A stretch of DNA of 64,000 nucleotides from JAFEBO01 sp050730655 (lineage in GTDB: Bacteria > Planctomycetota > Phycisphaerae > Phycisphaerales > UBA1924), in assembly GCA_050730655.1 (NCBI GenBank), contig JBOHNL010000017.1:1-64000 (forward strand). Direction: 5' to 3'. The translations under genes were made by a program, and so were the position numbers. The first letter of the stretch is position 1. Every line of letters begins with the position of its first letter. Under the pieces are notes generated by a model, which did not search any database, was not told the DNA's origin, and was given only the letters and a program-made list of their open reading frames with translations. Shown here piece by piece: positions 1 through 9,083 of the stretch.

Positions 1-1682
1 TCACCAACCGTCGAAGAGCCCGGCTGAGTGATGTCAAGGAACGTCACGTTCGACAAGGGCGACGAATCGCTCTGGTTGAACTGACCGGTCGTCGGCAGGG
101 CGTTCGTCAGCGAGAAGCGGATGAAGCCCACGCCGTTCGCACGAACGGACTGGTCAGGCGTCGTCTGCGCGCCACCGATGAGGATGGCCACGTCGGCGCC
201 CGTCGCGAGCGCCGGCGAGACCGCCGGACCAGCCGGAATCGTCTTGCGGTTGTTGTTGTTGAAGTTCAGCGAGAAGGCCGTGGAGACCACGGGGTCTTCG
301 CCCTGAACGATCCAGCCGTCACCGAAGCCTGAGCCGGCAAGAGCGACAGCGAGGTAGTACTGGCCAACAGGCAGGATGCCTTCCTGACCAGAGTACTGCT
401 CACCCAAGCCAACGCCCGGACGACGTGCAACGCCGTACGAGAGCTGGTGGTTGTCGAGATCCGACGGACGTGCCGGGTCCGAACCATCGCCGCGACCTTC
501 AGAGACGTTGAAGATCTGCGAGTCCGGGGTGTACATCGCAAACGCGATGGGAACCGCCGAACCTTCCGTGTCAATATCCATGAACGTGGTCTGCGCGTAG
601 CTGATCTCGTTCTGGGTGTTGAACTTGTACCACTTGAAGCGGCTGGCCGTGGTCAGGTTGCCGTTGGCGTTGACGACACCGTCCGGCAGGAAGCTGCCAA
701 CGTTCAGGCTCGTCGCTGCAGGAGCAGCCGGCGAGTCGGCCGAGCCGACGAGGCCGAAGACATACGACACGGTCTGCGTCGTGCCAGCCTGGAGCGAGTT
801 GATCCAACGCAGTTCGTTGGTGATGCCGCCCGTAAAGGCTGCGGTCTGACCATTGAACGTGCCGCTGAAGTTGATATCGCGGCCGTACGTCGGAGTGCCC
901 TTACCCGGCGAAGCCGAGCTGCCGGCATTCTCGAGCTGAGCAACCGTCGCCATGGTGAGACCCGCGAAGGTCGCACCGACGAGCGAGCCGGTGTTATTGC
1001 CGTAGAAGAAGTACGTGCGCGTGGTCGCGATGTTGTCCTGGAACAGGTTCGTGCTCGTCAGCGGAGCCGTGCCCGGAGTGCCGGGCTGAACGAACGCTGC
1101 ATCCAGCCAGAGCTTCGAGTCGCCCGCGGGCATATCGACGGTGCTCGGGAGGAGGAAGAAGCCCGTGCGGGTCGTGAAGCCCGGGCAGATGTTCGTGTCG
1201 AAACCAGTCACCGTGAGCACGTAGTACGGCGTCGCGGCCGGATTCACGATGCTCGTGCCATCGCCGCCGAAGCCGGCGGTGTTGACGTCAGACGGACGGT
1301 AGAACGAGAAACGCATATCCCACGTCGCGGCCGAGCCGGTCAGGCCGTAGGAGTATTCCATGCCCGTGATCGTGCGGGTGCCAACATAGCTGGTGCCGTA
1401 CGGACCCGGGTTGAGGTTGATGTCCTCAAGGATGTGCGAGGTCGTTCCCAACGAGAATCCGTTGTGGGTGAACGAGCTCGACGATCCGTCGAAGATGATG
1501 ATGTTGATCGCGCGATCGCCGAACGTGCCGGACGACTGGCGGAGGAACGAGTCCTTCGAGTCAACCAGGACCTTCTTCGGCGAGCTGCGGTCGATCAAGC
1601 GATCTGTTTCGTCAGCGATTGCCACCGTGCACGCAGCACCGGCAGCGCCCAAAAGCATGAGGGCGAACTTCTTCCGATCCAT
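1..1682 (-). CDS. secreted protein of unknown function, 3' end outside window
   Basis: The reading frame is open from an ATG at 1682 to the window edge, about 560 residues without a stop, so the C-terminus is missing. The N-terminus MDRKKFALMLLGAAGAACTVAIA is a clear signal peptide (basic start, hydrophobic core, AxA-like cleavage). A strong Shine-Dalgarno GGAGGTG lies about 8 bases upstream and fixes the start. The mature part is rich in Gly, Ser, Thr and aromatic residues, as in beta-rich extracellular proteins of planctomycetes. Such proteins often end in a dockerin-like or PEP-CTERM anchor, but that part lies outside the window. No catalytic motif was recognised. The gene appears monocistronic at its 5' side, preceded by a 640-base spacer. 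Confidence 0.85.
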   Translation of the reverse strand, partial: MDRKKFALMLLGAAGAACTVAIADETDRLIDRSSPKKVLVDSKDSFLRQSSGTFGDRAINIIIFDGSSSSFTHNGFSLGTTSHILEDINLNPGPYGTSYVGTRTITGMEYSYGLTGSAATWDMRFSFYRPSDVNTAGFGGDGTSIVNPAATPYYVLTVTGFDTNICPGFTTRTGFFLLPSTVDMPAGDSKLWLDAAFVQPGTPGTAPLTSTNLFQDNIATTRTYFFYGNNTGSLVGATFAGLTMATVAQLENAGSSASPGKGTPTYGRDINFSGTFNGQTAAFTGGITNELRWINSLQAGTTQTVSYVFGLVGSADSPAAPAATSLNVGSFLPDGVVNANGNLTTASRFKWYKFNTQNEISYAQTTFMDIDTEGSAVPIAFAMYTPDSQIFNVSEGRGDGSDPARPSDLDNHQLSYGVARRPGVGLGEQYSGQEGILPVGQYYLAVALAGSGFGDGWIVQGEDPVVSTAFSLNFNNNNRKTIPAGPAVSPALATGADVAILIGGAQTTPDQSVRANGVGFIRFSLTNALPTTGQFNQSDSSPLSNVTFLDITQPGSSTVG

Positions 1683-2329
1683 TGAGACACCTCCAAAAAG
1701 GGTTTGCGCAAACCACACACAAAGCACAAACGAGACTCGTCCTTCAGAGACACATTGCAGACTGAACCCATCAACGGAGTTCTGCGCTGTATGAAACAAC
1801 CACAGCCGACGAGACCGCCTCTCGTCCGGCTACGGCATCACATCAACGACTCAAGATCTTCCAAAAAGGAATCTCCCTTCGAACTCCCCTGACGAGACCT
1901 GTCCGGTATTCAACATACATCGAGGCGTAACCCCTGTCAATCCCATTTGATGCACGGCCCGAAAAACAAAGGCTTTCCACAGGTCGTCCACCTTTGTTCA
2001 CCGCCGCTTTTCACTGCACCAACGGGCAATATCAGTCCGAGAACACTCTCACGCCGCCGCCACTTCCGCTCTCTTGCCCCCTGCAACACGCTTCTAGCCC
2101 ACATCGACCAGCGCAGTACGTCGCTGCAACGCTGTTTTTATTTCGTCTCGTCCGTTCTTGGTTATTGCTTGTCCCGCACTGGCGCTCGGAACCAACTCAC
2201 ACTCTCGCGCTCCCGGCCGCACGCCAGACAATTCACACCCAGCCGCCATTGCGTATTTAATTGCGTAAGTAGTTACTTTGTTGGTGAGTTTTGTTTTCCT
2301 TTTTCCGCTTCACGCGCGAGTTCTCGTGC
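1683..2329. other. long intergenic region without recognised gene
   Basis: This 647-base spacer lies between two minus-strand genes. Small open frames occur in it, but their translations are basic, Cys- and Ser-rich and without a ribosome-binding site, as expected for chance frames. It must hold the promoter of the downstream secreted-protein gene, probably around 1700-1930, but I could not identify convincing -35/-10 boxes. Confidence 0.5.
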
Positions 2330-3271
2330 TTACTGCCCGCCGGCAACAGTCCGGTAGCTTGCCTTCCCGTTTGCGTCCAGCCCGGCATGCTTGCCCTCGT
2401 CCATATAAAACGAGTACCGCTCCGTCGTTACTTCTCCCATCGGCGTCAACCGAACCGACCCGTCGAAGAACGCCAGGTTGCCGACTTGCACCCCGTGCCA
2501 CCAGCCGGAGCGTTTGGGAGTCTGGCGGATGTAGTCGAGCGGATACCGCCCCGCGATCATCACGCCGCTGTCGCCCAGCACGACAAATCGCGAGGGCAGC
2601 GTCACCAGGTGCTGCGGCCCAAGCCACCACGCAAAGTTACTGAGCTTGTCGTGGTCCCGTACTTCAATGCCGGTTCTTGAGCCCGGGCGGCAGTACATCC
2701 AGTCATTCGCGTCGTAGCTGGTTCCAAGCTGCTCAAAGACCGTCGTCCCAACCGCGCCGCCCACGCCACCCGCAGCCGCCGGGCCCACTTTGACCCAGAT
2801 GTTCTGATTTGTCGTGAAGCTGTCCCATGATCCGTTGTCGAGCGGACAGCGAAAAACGCCCAATTTGTCACGAATCGCCAGCCCGTTCTCAATGTACGGA
2901 TTGATCGGCCGGAGTGGATCTGCCGCCGCGAAAGGCGTGACCAAATTCCCGCCCGCGCCCGCCCCGTACCAATGCACCCCGCCGTACGACCACGTCACGC
3001 TCGACATCAACCCCAGCGGCGCACCAGGAGAGGGCATCTGGCCCGGCTGAATCCACTTTTCGATGTCCTTGCTGCGCGGCACCGGAAAAACCCGGAAATC
3101 CCCGAGGTACATCTGCCACGCCGTATTCAACTGCTTCAGGTTCGCGGCACACTTTGTCGCCATCGCGTTTTTGCGGGCCATCTTGAGCCCGGGCATCAAC
3201 AGCGACAGCAAGACCGCAATGATCGCGATCACCACCAGCAACTCAATCAGCGTAAAACCCCGACGTTTCAT
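2330..3271 (-). CDS. prepilin-type (DUF1559-like) pseudopilin
   Basis: The protein begins MKRRGFTLIELLVVIAIIAV, a type III/IV prepilin leader: cleavage is expected after Gly before FTLIE, with Glu5 of the mature protein present, followed by a long N-terminal helix. A C-terminal segment with His followed about ten residues later by Asp-Gly (HGVQVGNLAFFDGS) matches the H-x9-DG domain of the very numerous planctomycete prepilin-like proteins. Such proteins are processed by the PilD peptidase and may build short pseudopili or surface fibres; the exact role is unknown. An in-frame start ten codons upstream is possible, but the ATG at 3271 places the leader correctly. Length is 313 residues, usual for the family. 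Confidence 0.85.
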   Translation of the reverse strand: MKRRGFTLIELLVVIAIIAVLLSLLMPGLKMARKNAMATKCAANLKQLNTAWQMYLGDFRVFPVPRSKDIEKWIQPGQMPSPGAPLGLMSSVTWSYGGVHWYGAGAGGNLVTPFAAADPLRPINPYIENGLAIRDKLGVFRCPLDNGSWDSFTTNQNIWVKVGPAAAGGVGGAVGTTVFEQLGTSYDANDWMYCRPGSRTGIEVRDHDKLSNFAWWLGPQHLVTLPSRFVVLGDSGVMIAGRYPLDYIRQTPKRSGWWHGVQVGNLAFFDGSVRLTPMGEVTTERYSFYMDEGKHAGLDANGKASYRTVAGGQ

Positions 3272-3407
3272 CGTCCGCGCTCCGTACGGACTCTTCCTCA
3301 CGAGAGCAGTATCGCATATCCGTCAAGAGCGGAATCACTTCAGGCGGCCCGCCGACAAGAACGACAACGCCGAATGCGCTTCCCGCGTTAAAATCACCAG
3401 CACCTTG

Positions 3408-3526
3408 CCGTACGAGCCCAAGCGCAGCGCAGGTGCCATTGCATGTTCGCGCAGTAGGGTCCGGACCTTCACAGGTCTTCGCGATCTCCCCCGCAAAACC
3501 CCTTCGCTTCGCTCGGGCTCGTACGG
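3408..3526. repeat. R1 palindromic repeat, copy A
   Basis: A 119-base element bounded by inverted arms: CCGTACGAGCCCAAGCGCAG on the left and the complementary CTTCGCTCGGGCTCGTACGG on the right. About 40 bases of similar sequence precede the left arm here and in copies B and C. It lies in the spacer between the PDZ and pseudopilin genes. Confidence 0.9.
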
Positions 3527-3682
3527 CCAGCACCTGAACATTTCAGAGCCTCTCGCCACTCCCACAAGCACCATGAAAATCGCCGCGGGCCGATCTTTCG
3601 ATCGGCCCGTGGCAGTGAGGAGGTGTCGCCCGCGTGAATGCTGGGAAGACCCACGCAGGCAAACTCGGGATGGATTTGGCTG

Positions 3683-3760
3683 GTGGCACCGGGCTTCTGC
3701 CCGGTGTTCTTGCGACTCAATCAAAACCTCAAGTCACACCGCCCGGAAGGCCGGTGCCAC
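3683..3760. repeat. R2 palindromic repeat, copy 1
   Basis: A 78-base element that starts GTGGCACCGGGC and ends GCCGGTGCCAC; each end is itself a hairpin (CACCGGGCttctGCCCGGTG). It ends two bases beyond the stop codon of the PDZ gene and may act as its terminator. Confidence 0.85.
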
Positions 3761-3762
3761 AC

Positions 3763-4983
3763 TTACTTCTTCTCGATCTGCTTTTCCATCGCATCAAGCC
3801 GTTTGTTCATCTTCTCGAGCTGCTCGCTGAGGCGGTCGAGCTTGTCGCCTACATCGTGGTGCGGCACGCCCTGCTGCTGAGCCGCCGGCGCCGGCGTCGG
3901 CTGCGTGAACTGCACCCAGCCCTTGGGAATGTTGAAGTTCTGACCGTGCTCCTGCCACCACTTCGCGCCCATCTCGCCCGCTTCTGATGCCTGCACGCGC
4001 GCTTCTTCGAGCTGCTTCATCGCTTCCGCAAGCCCGGCGCTCACCTGATCTCGCACCTTGTTCCAATCGGTGGCATTCAACTGTGCCTGCAGCGCCTCGA
4101 CCTGAACCTTCACCTGCGCCTCGACGCCCTTGAGGATCTCGACGAGCTCCTGCGAATCCCTGGAGTCGTCGGTCAAACGATCAACTGTAATGGTCGGCTG
4201 CAGCTTGCTCGCATCAAACGCCGCGAGTTTGACGTTGAACGTTTTGCTCTCGCCCTTGCGGAAGATCTTGAGCGCGAGTTCGTCACCCGGGCTCTTGGTC
4301 TTGAGAATGCCGCGGAGCGCTTCTTCGCCATCGACCGGCTTGCCGTCCGCCTCGACGACGATGTCCTTGGCCTGCAGCCCGGCCTGTGCCGCGGGCAATC
4401 CTTCGGCCACGCTGTTGAGCACAACGCCTCCGTCATCGACGCCGAGCTTCTCGAGAACTTCCGGATCCGCATCTGTCATCGTCACGCCGAGCATGACGCG
4501 CGGTGCGCCCTTCACAATCACCCGTGCCTGACCCGGAGCCCGCGGCGCGCCAGGCGCGGCCGGCGGTGCGGGCGTGCGCGGCGCGACCATCGCAAGATGG
4601 CGCAGGCTGCCGACATTCACATTCGGAAAACCCGCCAACGTCTTCACGACATTGCCGTCGCCATCGAGAATCTCGATCTTCCCATTCTTCTGGCGGAACT
4701 GGCTCTTGGAAAGCTTCTCGCCGTTCTTCTGAACGGTCACCTTGCCGTTATTGTTCGTGACCGTGTAGCTGTCGCCGCCATCGACCGTCGTCATCACCGA
4801 TCGCGATGAGCTGCCTGATTGGTTGTCGTCCTGTCCGAGCGGCTTATTGAAATCGCCCTTGATCTCTTCTTCGTCCGGCGCGCTCACATCGCCCGCGCGT
4901 CCCACGGCAAGCGCCAACGCAGCACAAAGACCAAGCCCCGCCAAGCCAATCCGCTTCGTCCACAACTTATTCGCCAGTTCCAT
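3763..4983 (-). CDS. secreted/periplasmic PDZ-domain protein
   Basis: The 406-residue protein has an N-terminal signal peptide (hydrophobic segment at residues 12-28, LAGLGLCAALALAVG). A PDZ domain occupies roughly residues 160-250, beginning with the carboxylate-binding loop APRVMLGV and containing VAEGLPAAQAGLQAKDIVVEAD-type sequence, typical of HtrA/DegP-like PDZ modules. No trypsin-like protease domain is present, so it probably binds peptides or a partner rather than cleaving. The C-terminal third (about 270-406) is rich in heptad-like helices and ends in KRLDAMEKQIEKK, a likely coiled coil. AAGGAG six bases before the ATG supports the start. It is the last gene of an apparent sigma, anti-sigma, PDZ operon, so it may be a target or sensor of that system. 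Confidence 0.8.
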   Translation of the reverse strand: MELANKLWTKRIGLAGLGLCAALALAVGRAGDVSAPDEEEIKGDFNKPLGQDDNQSGSSSRSVMTTVDGGDSYTVTNNNGKVTVQKNGEKLSKSQFRQKNGKIEILDGDGNVVKTLAGFPNVNVGSLRHLAMVAPRTPAPPAAPGAPRAPGQARVIVKGAPRVMLGVTMTDADPEVLEKLGVDDGGVVLNSVAEGLPAAQAGLQAKDIVVEADGKPVDGEEALRGILKTKSPGDELALKIFRKGESKTFNVKLAAFDASKLQPTITVDRLTDDSRDSQELVEILKGVEAQVKVQVEALQAQLNATDWNKVRDQVSAGLAEAMKQLEEARVQASEAGEMGAKWWQEHGQNFNIPKGWVQFTQPTPAPAAQQQGVPHHDVGDKLDRLSEQLEKMNKRLDAMEKQIEKK

Positions 4984-5030
4984 AACAAACTCCTTGGAAT
5001 TTTCGCTTCCCTGATTTTGATTTTTTCAGA

Positions 5031-5064
5031 GCCCCCTCCCCAAGGGAGGGGGTTGGGGGTGGGC
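5031..5064. repeat. R6 C-rich/G-rich hairpin repeat
   Basis: Hairpin of CCCCCTCCC and GGGAGGGGG with a G-rich tail (GTTGGGGGTGGGC), between the PDZ gene and the anti-sigma gene. Similar units occur at 12880, 13981, 40324, 45600 and 45688. Confidence 0.75.
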
Positions 5065-5090
5065 TTGCCTTCACGGCTTTCGCCCGGTGC

Positions 5091-5696
5091 TCATACCGGC
5101 TTCTTCGGCTCAATCACCTTCACCGGCAAGGGCAGCTTTCGCCCCGCATCATCCACCTGATAGCTGTTCACGCTCTCCACCCGCGCCCGCTCGACAATCT
5201 GCCGCAGATACACAACGTCATACCCGCGGCCATCTGCCGCAGGCTTTGACTCAAGCACCACAAACTCCGGCAACTGGCGAATCACGCGGCCGTCATCCCT
5301 GCCCTTGGCCAAATACGAATTGAGCGCTGCGTCGGTCGATTGTTCTTCCGCCTGCACCGGTGGCGTGAATCCCGCGACCGATCCGTTCGATGTTCCCCAC
5401 TTGGGCACCACAAACATTGCAAGCGCGAGCACCGCTGCCGCGGCCCACCCGGTCCACTGCGGCACGCTCAAGCGACGCGCCTGCCATTCGTTCTGAGGAA
5501 GCTCAACGACATCCGCGATCGAGATCGCCTCGCCCACGGCCTGATCGAGCAATTGCTTGTCACGCTGCGCCTGCGCGAGTTCGCGCCAGAGCGAGGAGTC
5601 CGCCGCACCAAGCATGTCAAGTTCAACCCAGTCGCCCGGCGCCGCAACGCCATCCACCACGCGGCTGATCAAGATGTCTTTTTCCGGCGTGCTCAT
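5091..5696 (-). CDS. putative anti-sigma factor, single membrane span
   Basis: The 201-residue protein has a soluble acidic N-terminal part (1-75), one transmembrane segment at about 81-98 (WTGWAAAAVLALAMFVVP) and a C-terminal extracytoplasmic part. This is the usual layout of ECF anti-sigma factors, and the N-terminus (DILISRVVDGVAAPGDWVELD) resembles the zinc-less anti-sigma domain of planctomycetes. It follows the ECF sigma gene on the same strand, with a repeat-containing gap, and precedes the PDZ protein. No HxxxCxxC zinc motif is visible. The role as anti-sigma factor is inferred from architecture and position. Confidence 0.65.
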   Translation of the reverse strand: MSTPEKDILISRVVDGVAAPGDWVELDMLGAADSSLWRELAQAQRDKQLLDQAVGEAISIADVVELPQNEWQARRLSVPQWTGWAAAAVLALAMFVVPKWGTSNGSVAGFTPPVQAEEQSTDAALNSYLAKGRDDGRVIRQLPEFVVLESKPAADGRGYDVVYLRQIVERARVESVNSYQVDDAGRKLPLPVKVIEPKKPV

Positions 5697-5847
5697 GCTG
5701 ATTCCTCAACCTTCCACAACAACTAGATGCGCAAGCGTCCTCTATCCGTCAGGGCCCTTTCGCCACCAATTGGTCGAAACGCTTAAAAAAGCGTCCGGAA
5801 AAGTGCCTGGTTTTTGCTTGTCGGCGACGCGAAAAGAATGACAACAA

Positions 5848-5960
5848 CACGGAGTACCACAGAGAACCACGGAGAAAAGCGCGGAGAGTTATAACTAAAC
5901 CTTCCCGTCTCTGTTCTTCTCCGTGTCTTCCTCCGTGGTTCTCCGTGGCCCTCCGTGTTT
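5848..5960. repeat. R5 CACGGAG inverted repeat
   Basis: Imperfect inverted repeat built from CACGGAG/CCACAGAG units on the left and CTCCGTG units on the right, separated by an AT-rich loop (GAGTTATAACTAAACC). It fills the gap between sigma and anti-sigma genes and could form a long hairpin in the mRNA. Confidence 0.75.
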
Positions 5961-5969
5961 CACTGCCTT

Positions 5970-6569
5970 TCAGCTCTTCGCCGCTTCCTCCGCCATCTCG
6001 CGCAGCTGCTTCCTTCCGCGCGCGATCCGCGTCTCCACCGTCGTTTCCGGAATCCCCAGGATGTTTCCGATCTGGCGATAACTCAATCCGTGCACGCTCT
6101 TCAAAAGCAGCGGCTCGCGATATCCATCCGGCAACTTCTTTGCAAGATCAAGCAGCCGCCCCGCTTCTTCACGCCGCGTCGGCGCCACGCTCGGCATTGG
6201 CTCGCTCTCGTTCTCCGGCCCGCCGTCCGTATCCGGCGCATCCAGCGATCCATGCAGCCGCAGTTTCCCGCGCCGCGCCGCCAGTCGCGCCACATTCGTC
6301 GCAACCGTGCGCAGCCACGGCTTCAGCATCGCCGCATCGCGGATCTCGTGTCCCTTGCCCACCAGCGTCGTTGCAACTTCCTGGAGCAGATCCTCAAGAT
6401 CCGCCCAGCGCGGCTTGTGCGTCAACAGCAGCGCCGCCACCCAGCGCCGATTCTCTTCCCACAGCCTCTTCAGTTCTTCGTGGTCATCCTGCGACAAGCG
6501 CAGCAGCGGACGCGCGCTCTGCGGCAGCGCCGACTCTTCGCCCGAATTGCCCGAAGCCTCGTCGTTCAT
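5970..6569 (-). CDS. ECF-type RNA polymerase sigma factor
   Basis: The 199-residue protein has sigma region 2 at about 55-110, including WADLEDLLQEV and WLRTVATNVARLAARR, and region 4 at about 140-195, with the helix-turn-helix LSYRQIGNILGIPETTVETR followed by a basic recognition helix. This is the standard two-domain ECF layout and length. It is the first gene of a minus-strand group with a membrane anti-sigma factor and a PDZ protein, suggesting envelope-stress signalling. An acidic linker (DAPDTDGGPENESEPMPS) separates the two domains. The ribosome-binding site is weak. Confidence 0.9.
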   Translation of the reverse strand: MNDEASGNSGEESALPQSARPLLRLSQDDHEELKRLWEENRRWVAALLLTHKPRWADLEDLLQEVATTLVGKGHEIRDAAMLKPWLRTVATNVARLAARRGKLRLHGSLDAPDTDGGPENESEPMPSVAPTRREEAGRLLDLAKKLPDGYREPLLLKSVHGLSYRQIGNILGIPETTVETRIARGRKQLREMAEEAAKS

Positions 6570-6762
6570 CCCAGCAACCAGTCCTCAACCCCCGCACCAA
6601 ACCCCCATTCGACCCGTCCTCTTCTTCCGGAGATGCGCCGCCAAGATTCACCCGTCACCCAAAATCCTCCAAACTTGTGCCCGGATAACGCTCCACCCAG
6701 CCTTCTGCCACTTCCCGAAAACGCACCGAATGCGCCCCCGCATCAAAATCACCAACACCTTG

Positions 6763-6882
6763 CCGTACGAGCCCAAGCGCAGCGCAGGTGCCGTTGCACG
6801 TCTGCACGGCACGTCCCGAATCATCCCAAGTCTTCCCCATCTCCACCCACAAACCCCTTCGCTTCGCTCGGGCTCGCACGGC
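6763..6882. repeat. R1 palindromic repeat, copy B
   Basis: 120-base copy with the left arm CCGTACGAGCCCAAGCGCAG and right arm ending GGGCTCGCACGG (one change). It is in the spacer upstream of tatC, 84 bases before copy C in the same orientation. Confidence 0.9.
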
Positions 6883-6966
6883 CAGCCCTCGAAATTCCCA
6901 CAGCATCCCGCCACCCCCACGACACGCGCCGAGTGCGTCTCCCGCCTCAAAATCACCAGCACCTTG

Positions 6967-7085
6967 CCGTACGAGCCCAAGCGCAGCGCCGGCGCCCTTG
7001 CATGTTTGCGCAGTACGTTCCGGGACTTCCCAGGTCTTCGCCAGTTCCGGCGCAAAAGCCCGGCGCTTCGCTTCGGCTCGTACGG
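6967..7085. repeat. R1 palindromic repeat, copy C
   Basis: 119-base copy directly downstream of copy B. Copies B and C share about 40 bases of flanking sequence before the left arm (AAAATCACCA-CACCTTG), so the true repeat unit is longer than the palindrome. Confidence 0.9.
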
Positions 7086-7178
7086 TCAGCTACCGGTCTA
7101 CTGAGCGCGCTCGCTCCTACCTCGCCTCGCGTTCAATGCATTTTTCCCGTTCGCTCCGCGTCCTCTACCCTTCATTGA

Positions 7179-8309
7179 ATGGACGACCCGTCCGAATCAT
7201 CTTCCGCGCCAGTTATTCGCCGCCCGGAGGACCGCCGCGCAATTATCGAGCGCGATCCGCCTTCAGCCATCCCGCCCAGCCCTCCACCGCCACCGCCCTC
7301 AATCATCGAATCCCGTCTCGCCAAGCGCAGCACCAATGTGCAGGCGATGATGTCGCTCGGCGATCACCTCGAAGAACTCCGCACCCGCGTCATCTACGTG
7401 ATCGCCGGTCTCAGCGTGTTCTTTCTGGTCAGTCTCTATTTCGGGCCGACGCTGCTCAACTGGCTGATATGGCCTGTGCAGCGCGCACTGCGTGCCGAAG
7501 GTTTGTCGCCCAGCCTGCTCGCCACAGGAATGTTCGAGACGTTCTTCACCTACCTCAAGATTTCAACCGTCGCCGCGATCCTGCTCGGCTTCCCGTGGAT
7601 CCTCTGGCAGATCTGGAAGTTTGTCGCGCCCGGGCTTTATCGATACGAGCAACGCTTCGTCACGATGCTGCTCCCGATGAGCCTCGTGCTCGCGGTGCTC
7701 TCGTGTCTTTTTCTCTACTTCGTGGTGCTCCCCGTCATGTTGCACTTCTTTGTGCACTTTGGAGCAACGGTGAGCCCAGAGCGCGCCGCGGTCGCGCCGC
7801 TCCCCGCAAATGTCTCGCTCCTCTCGCTTCCCGTTCTCGCCGCAGATCCACCCGCGCCCAAACCCGGCGACGCCTGGTTCAATTCCGAATTGAAAGAACT
7901 CCGCCTCGCGCTCGCCGCGCCAAACGGCGCCGTAAGCATCTACTCAACCGCGCTCTCCACCTCCACCGGCATCGTGCTTCAGCCCCGCATTCAAGAGTGG
8001 GTCGAGTCCTTCCTCGGTCTCGCGCTCGCGTTTGCCGCCGGCTTTCAGCTTCCCGTTGTCGTGCTTCTGCTCGGCTGGGTCGGCATCGTGACACCGGCGT
8101 TTCTCTCGCGCTATCGCAAACACGCGCTGTTTGTCATTGCGGTCATCGCCGCGCTGCTCACGCCGCCCGACCCCGTGAGCATGATGATCCTGATGGTTCC
8201 GCTCTATCTGCTCTACGAGTTCGGCATCATCATGCTCCGGCTCTTCCCCGCGTCCAAACTCGCCCACGATCGCCACCGCGAACGCGACGGCGAGCCGGCC
8301 GAAGGATGA
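7179..8309 (+). CDS. tatC: Sec-independent protein translocase subunit TatC
   Basis: TatC is the membrane receptor that recognises twin-arginine signal peptides. The protein carries the conserved cytoplasmic N-terminal motif SLGDHLEELRTRVIY at about 58-72, then six hydrophobic segments, with FPWILWQIWKFVAPGLY after the second. It is 376 residues, well over the usual 240-260: there is a proline-rich N-terminal tail of about 50 residues and an extra periplasmic stretch of about 85 residues between transmembrane segments 3 and 4 (around residues 200-285). A matching Tat substrate is encoded at 43790-44845. No tatA or tatB gene is adjacent. tadA follows 98 bases downstream. Confidence 0.93.
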   Translation: MDDPSESSSAPVIRRPEDRRAIIERDPPSAIPPSPPPPPPSIIESRLAKRSTNVQAMMSLGDHLEELRTRVIYVIAGLSVFFLVSLYFGPTLLNWLIWPVQRALRAEGLSPSLLATGMFETFFTYLKISTVAAILLGFPWILWQIWKFVAPGLYRYEQRFVTMLLPMSLVLAVLSCLFLYFVVLPVMLHFFVHFGATVSPERAAVAPLPANVSLLSLPVLAADPPAPKPGDAWFNSELKELRLALAAPNGAVSIYSTALSTSTGIVLQPRIQEWVESFLGLALAFAAGFQLPVVVLLLGWVGIVTPAFLSRYRKHALFVIAVIAALLTPPDPVSMMILMVPLYLLYEFGIIMLRLFPASKLAHDRHRERDGEPAEG

Positions 8310-8334
8310 GTTTGTGCGTTCGCTCTCCTCTTCA

Positions 8335-8350
8335 ATCTGAAATTTCAGAT
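8335..8350. repeat. R9 palindrome
   Basis: Perfect 16-base palindrome ATCTGAAATTTCAGAT followed by CTTAAATTTT, between tatC and tadA. A near-identical unit occurs at 13025-13040. Confidence 0.7.
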
Positions 8351-8372
8351 CTTAAATTTTCCTCTTCTCTCT

Positions 8373-8399
8373 TCTCCGTGCCCCTGTGTCTCCGTGGTG
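8373..8399. repeat. R5 half unit
   Basis: A single-arm R5 unit (CTCCGTG...CTCCGTGGTG) immediately upstream of the tadA start codon. Confidence 0.6.
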
Positions 8400-8407
8400 A
8401 ACTCTTC

Positions 8408-8875
8408 ATGCCTTCCGACCAAGACCACATGCTCCGCGCCCTCGCCCTCGCCCGCACCGCGGCATCCCTCGGCGAAGTCCCCGTCGGCGCCGTCATTACG
8501 CGCGACAACGAAATCCTCGCCGAAGCCCACAACCGCCGCGAAACCGACAAGACCCCCTTCGCGCACGCCGAGTTTCTCGCGATTCAACAAGCCTGCAAAG
8601 CAATCAACGACTGGCGCCTCGAACGCTGCACGCTCTACATCACGCTCGAGCCCTGCCCGATGTGCGCCGGCCTCATCGTGAACGCACGCATCCCCCGCGT
8701 CGTCTTCGGCGCGCCCGATCCCAAAGCCGGCGCCGCCGGCACGCTCATGAATCTCCTCGAAGACCCGCGCCTGAATCACCGATGCGAAGTCGTGCGAGGC
8801 CTGCTCGCCGCTGAATCGGCCGAACTGCTCACGACGTTCTTCAAGTCGCTCCGCGCTCCAAAGCCTCTTTCCTGA
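8408..8875 (+). CDS. tadA: tRNA-specific adenosine deaminase
   Basis: TadA converts the wobble adenosine 34 of tRNA-Arg(ACG) to inosine. The 155-residue protein shows the zinc-binding cytidine/deoxycytidylate deaminase signature: HAE at about residues 57-59 (catalytic Glu) and PCPMCAG at about 85-91. EVPVGAVI and the C-terminal PRLNHRCEVVRG are also typical. The ATG at 8408 is chosen because it begins the conserved family N-terminus; the frame stays open upstream through repeat sequence, which is not conserved. No clear Shine-Dalgarno site is seen. Confidence 0.93.
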   Translation: MPSDQDHMLRALALARTAASLGEVPVGAVITRDNEILAEAHNRRETDKTPFAHAEFLAIQQACKAINDWRLERCTLYITLEPCPMCAGLIVNARIPRVVFGAPDPKAGAAGTLMNLLEDPRLNHRCEVVRGLLAAESAELLTTFFKSLRAPKPLS

Positions 8876-8920
8876 CCGAGGCGCGTTGGCAACAGAATCT
8901 CTGAAGTAACCCAAACCTGA

Positions 8921-9044
8921 CCGTACGAGCCCAAGCGAAGCGCAGGTGCGGTTGCGCGTTCGCGCAGTACGATCAGAACCGTCCACTACCTTCGTTCACA
9001 AGCTCCGGCGCCCAACCCTCTTCGCTGCGCTCGGGCTCGTACGG
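8921..9044. repeat. R1 palindromic repeat, copy D
   Basis: 124-base copy: left arm CCGTACGAGCCCAAGCGAAG, right arm ending TCGGGCTCGTACGG. It lies between tadA and the convergent zinc-ribbon membrane protein gene and could terminate both. Confidence 0.9.
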
Positions 9045-9083
9045 TCAGCAACCAGCTATTCCCCAGCATCTAATCCACAGCGG

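Noticed and set aside
3408..7085. Possible CRISPR array from regularly spaced repeats
   Set aside because: The R1 units are 110-124-base palindromes at irregular distances without short unique spacers or cas genes.
6788..8407. Upstream extension of the tadA frame to 695 codons
   Set aside because: The extension reads through R1 repeats and across tatC in another frame; the TadA family begins at the ATG at 8408.
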